A stretch of DNA of 64,000 nt, from the NCBI RefSeq assembly GCF_000971965.1, contig NZ_KQ040795.1:1-64000 (forward strand), given 5' to 3'. Position numbers and translations under genes: made by a program. Below are positions 62,623 through 64,000 of this stretch, one piece after another. The stretch is from Paenibacillus wulumuqiensis (lineage in GTDB: Bacteria > Bacillota > Bacilli > Paenibacillales > Paenibacillaceae). Below the pieces are notes generated by a model. It did not search any database, had not been told where the DNA came from, and saw only the letters and a list, made by a program, of their open reading frames with translations. Within the stretch, counting starts at the first letter, position 1. Each line of letters begins with the position of its first letter.

Positions 62623-62953
62623 GAACATCCTATTTCGCTCGGTAAAACAGGCACTCTCTGCGGGGAGTGTCTTTTTAGTGGGAATAAAATAACTTTACAG
62701 CTTTTACAACTTCCATAACTTTCATAGCTCTCATAGCTTTTACAGAATTATTATTTAATAATACAGGTTATACTGTAATTATTTGACTTTCACTTCAATC
62801 TGTTATATGATAGAAGAGTTGTTTTTAACCCTCGGTTTTATCCTTCGCAAATTTTTCCGGGTGCTGCCGGAATCATCCCAAATTTCTTTTTTATCCCAAC
62901 ACATTTGAAATTTGACGATCTGATTCACACTGGCGCGGTCATCGGAGCCGCAA

Positions 62954-63429
62954 GGACAGAAGAGAGGTAGGGCTTTTGTTGTTTTGGATTCAACGTATGC
63001 AGACACAGACCATTTTATAACAGGTTGCCTCTGTATACACAAAGCAAGCGAACCAAAACCGTCCCCGTCTACACATTTCACTTTCACCGCACACGGGGTT
63101 AACGGGTTAACGATAGCTGCAGTTAAGCAGCCATATGAACACCGGAGAGCAGATCTACGCAATCTGACTCTGTAACTAAAGCAGTACATTTTGCACCACA
63201 CGGCATCCCAACATGCCATCCGCAAAATCCGGCGACATCAATACACAAATTGTTGAGCATGAAGCAATTCACATATGGCTCGTAAGCTGCATAACGGCTT
63301 ATGGCATTCAGTAAAATCAAACATAAGACGCAATACCAAGATCCCCGGCGGAATCACTCACACAGTGTTTCTGCCGGGGATCGTCCAATTTATGGGGTTA
63401 TAATGCGTTGTCACCCCTCTCTTCTGTCC
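62954..63429. repeat. 476-base segment bounded by a 14-bp inverted repeat
   Basis: GGACAGAAGAGAGG at 62954-62967 is the exact reverse complement of CCTCTCTTCTGTCC at 63416-63429. I see no target-site duplication and no transposase inside, so a mobile origin is only one possibility. Confidence 0.35.
63340..63382. other. strong hairpin GATCCCCGGC/GCCGGGGATC
   Basis: A perfect 10-bp stem with an inner CACT/AGTG stem. No T-run follows on the plus strand, so it is not a standard terminator. It stands 150 bases before the VanR-like gene. Confidence 0.6.
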
Positions 63430-63533
63430 CCTCCTTTCATAATTGAGGCGGACAGTTTGCTTTCCGCGTCGTATCTGTTACATTCAAAATAGATCGTGCT
63501 TTGATACCATCATATACAGGGGTGAAATGCATC

Positions 63534-64000
63534 ATGAAGCGAATTACGATTCTGATTGCCGATGATGAAGCAGAGATCGCCGATCTGGTCGCTTTGCATC
63601 TGCAAAAGGAAGGATATCGGACCGTCAAGGCACTGGATGGGCAGTCCGCACTGGATGCCGTTCAGACGCAGGCGATCGATCTGGCGGTACTCGATATCAT
63701 GATGCCTGGCATGGACGGCTATGAAGTCACCCGCAGAATCAGGGAACATCATCATATGCCGATCATTTTCCTGAGTGCCAAAACATCGGATATGGATAAA
63801 ATTACGGGCCTGATTACAGGGGCAGACGATTATATGACCAAGCCGTTCAATCCGATGGAGCTGGTGGCACGGGTCAATTCCCAGCTGCGGCGCTCTCTGC
63901 AGTTCAACCAGTCTGCGCCTGCGCAGCGTAGCATATTGGAAAAGGGCGGGTTGATCATTATGCCGGATCAGCACAGTGTGACACTCTACGGCAGACCGCT
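63534..64000 (+). CDS. VanR-like response regulator (cut by window end)
   Basis: The first 155 codons of an OmpR/PhoB-type response regulator. The receiver domain has the acidic pair (LIADDEAEIADL), the phospho-Asp in LAVLDIMMPGMDG, the Ser/Thr switch in IIFLSAK and Lys in DDYMTKPFNPMELVARV; the start of the winged helix (KGGLIIMPDQHSV) follows. The wording IADLVALHLQKEGY and KITGLITGADDY is close to VanR, which controls vancomycin-type resistance or wall remodelling. AGGGGTGA is about 8 bases before the ATG. The partner kinase would lie beyond the window. Confidence 0.9.
   Translation, partial: MKRITILIADDEAEIADLVALHLQKEGYRTVKALDGQSALDAVQTQAIDLAVLDIMMPGMDGYEVTRRIREHHHMPIIFLSAKTSDMDKITGLITGADDYMTKPFNPMELVARVNSQLRRSLQFNQSAPAQRSILEKGGLIIMPDQHSVTLYGRP

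Larger units (their letters stand above)
62677..63533. other. long gene-free region before the VanR-like gene
   Basis: About 860 bases without a gene I can support. It contains a 14-base inverted repeat (62954-62967 and 63416-63429), a tandem GGGTTAAC/CGGGTTAAC stretch near 63100, and a strong hairpin at 63340-63382. Frames such as 62984-63175 lack ribosome sites. The pattern could be a miniature inverted-repeat element or a long regulatory leader. Confidence 0.45.

Noticed and set aside
62984-63175. 63-residue plus-strand frame before the VanR-like gene
   Set aside because: No ribosome site, composition not protein-like.

Overview
The window looks like part of a chromosome from a Paenibacillus-like member of the Bacillales (Paenibacillaceae). 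Evidence: strong AGGAGG-type ribosome sites with frequent GTG and TTG starts, roughly even base composition, and a typical gene set (Wzz/BY-kinase exopolysaccharide genes, YhgE/Pip, copper-amine-oxidase N-terminal 'stalk' proteins, HD-GYP protein, ECF sigma/RskA pair, VanR-like regulator). The species cannot be fixed from sequence alone. No rRNA, tRNA, CRISPR array, prophage or intact insertion sequence was seen.

Layout. 1-4.9 kb: a small unknown gene, a serine hydrolase with a diacylglycerol-type glycosyltransferase, xanthine phosphoribosyltransferase (xpt) and an XRE regulator. 5-6.5 kb: UDP-glucose dehydrogenase and a 33-residue membrane peptide. 6.6-22.8 kb: one minus-strand exopolysaccharide locus read from 22.8 to 6.6 kb: Wzz-like adaptor, BY-kinase, GalU, priming sugar transferase, GDP-fucose synthesis (Gmd, Fcl), Wzx flippase, glycosyltransferases and acetyltransferases, Wzy-like polymerase, ManC. 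GalU and the nearby Ugd would supply UDP-glucose and UDP-glucuronate; ManC, Gmd and Fcl would supply GDP-mannose and GDP-fucose. This is a Wzx/Wzy-type heteropolysaccharide pathway, probably giving a fucose-, mannose- and uronate-containing polymer. Three gene-free gaps inside the locus carry large imperfect hairpins.

23-37.5 kb: an unknown 125-residue gene flanked by two near-identical palindromes, mscL, small unknowns, a TrmB-type regulator, a double zinc-ribbon protein, a UvrD-like helicase, a lipoprotein, a VanY-type carboxypeptidase, a SNF2 helicase with a coupled unknown partner, cutC and a ROK kinase. 37.8-44 kb: an alpha-glucoside locus (GH31 glucosidase, two sugar ABC permeases, solute-binding lipoprotein) with three catabolite-response (cre) matches; with the ROK kinase it makes an import, hydrolysis and phosphorylation route.

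44-64 kb: a TspO-family protein, RidA, an MFS transporter, a LytS-like hybrid-topology histidine kinase, a nitrilase plus two GNAT genes, a YoaK-family protein, a YhgE/Pip protein with tandem LP repeats, an HD-GYP protein, a K+/H+ antiporter, an ECF sigma factor with its RskA-type anti-sigma factor, two tandem stalk-domain secreted proteins, a 970-base gene-free region with inverted repeats, and the start of a VanR-like response regulator cut by the window end.

Most promising for novelty: the structured gaps and shared palindromes around the exopolysaccharide locus, the repeat architecture of the YhgE/Pip protein, and the inverted-repeat element before the VanR-like gene.
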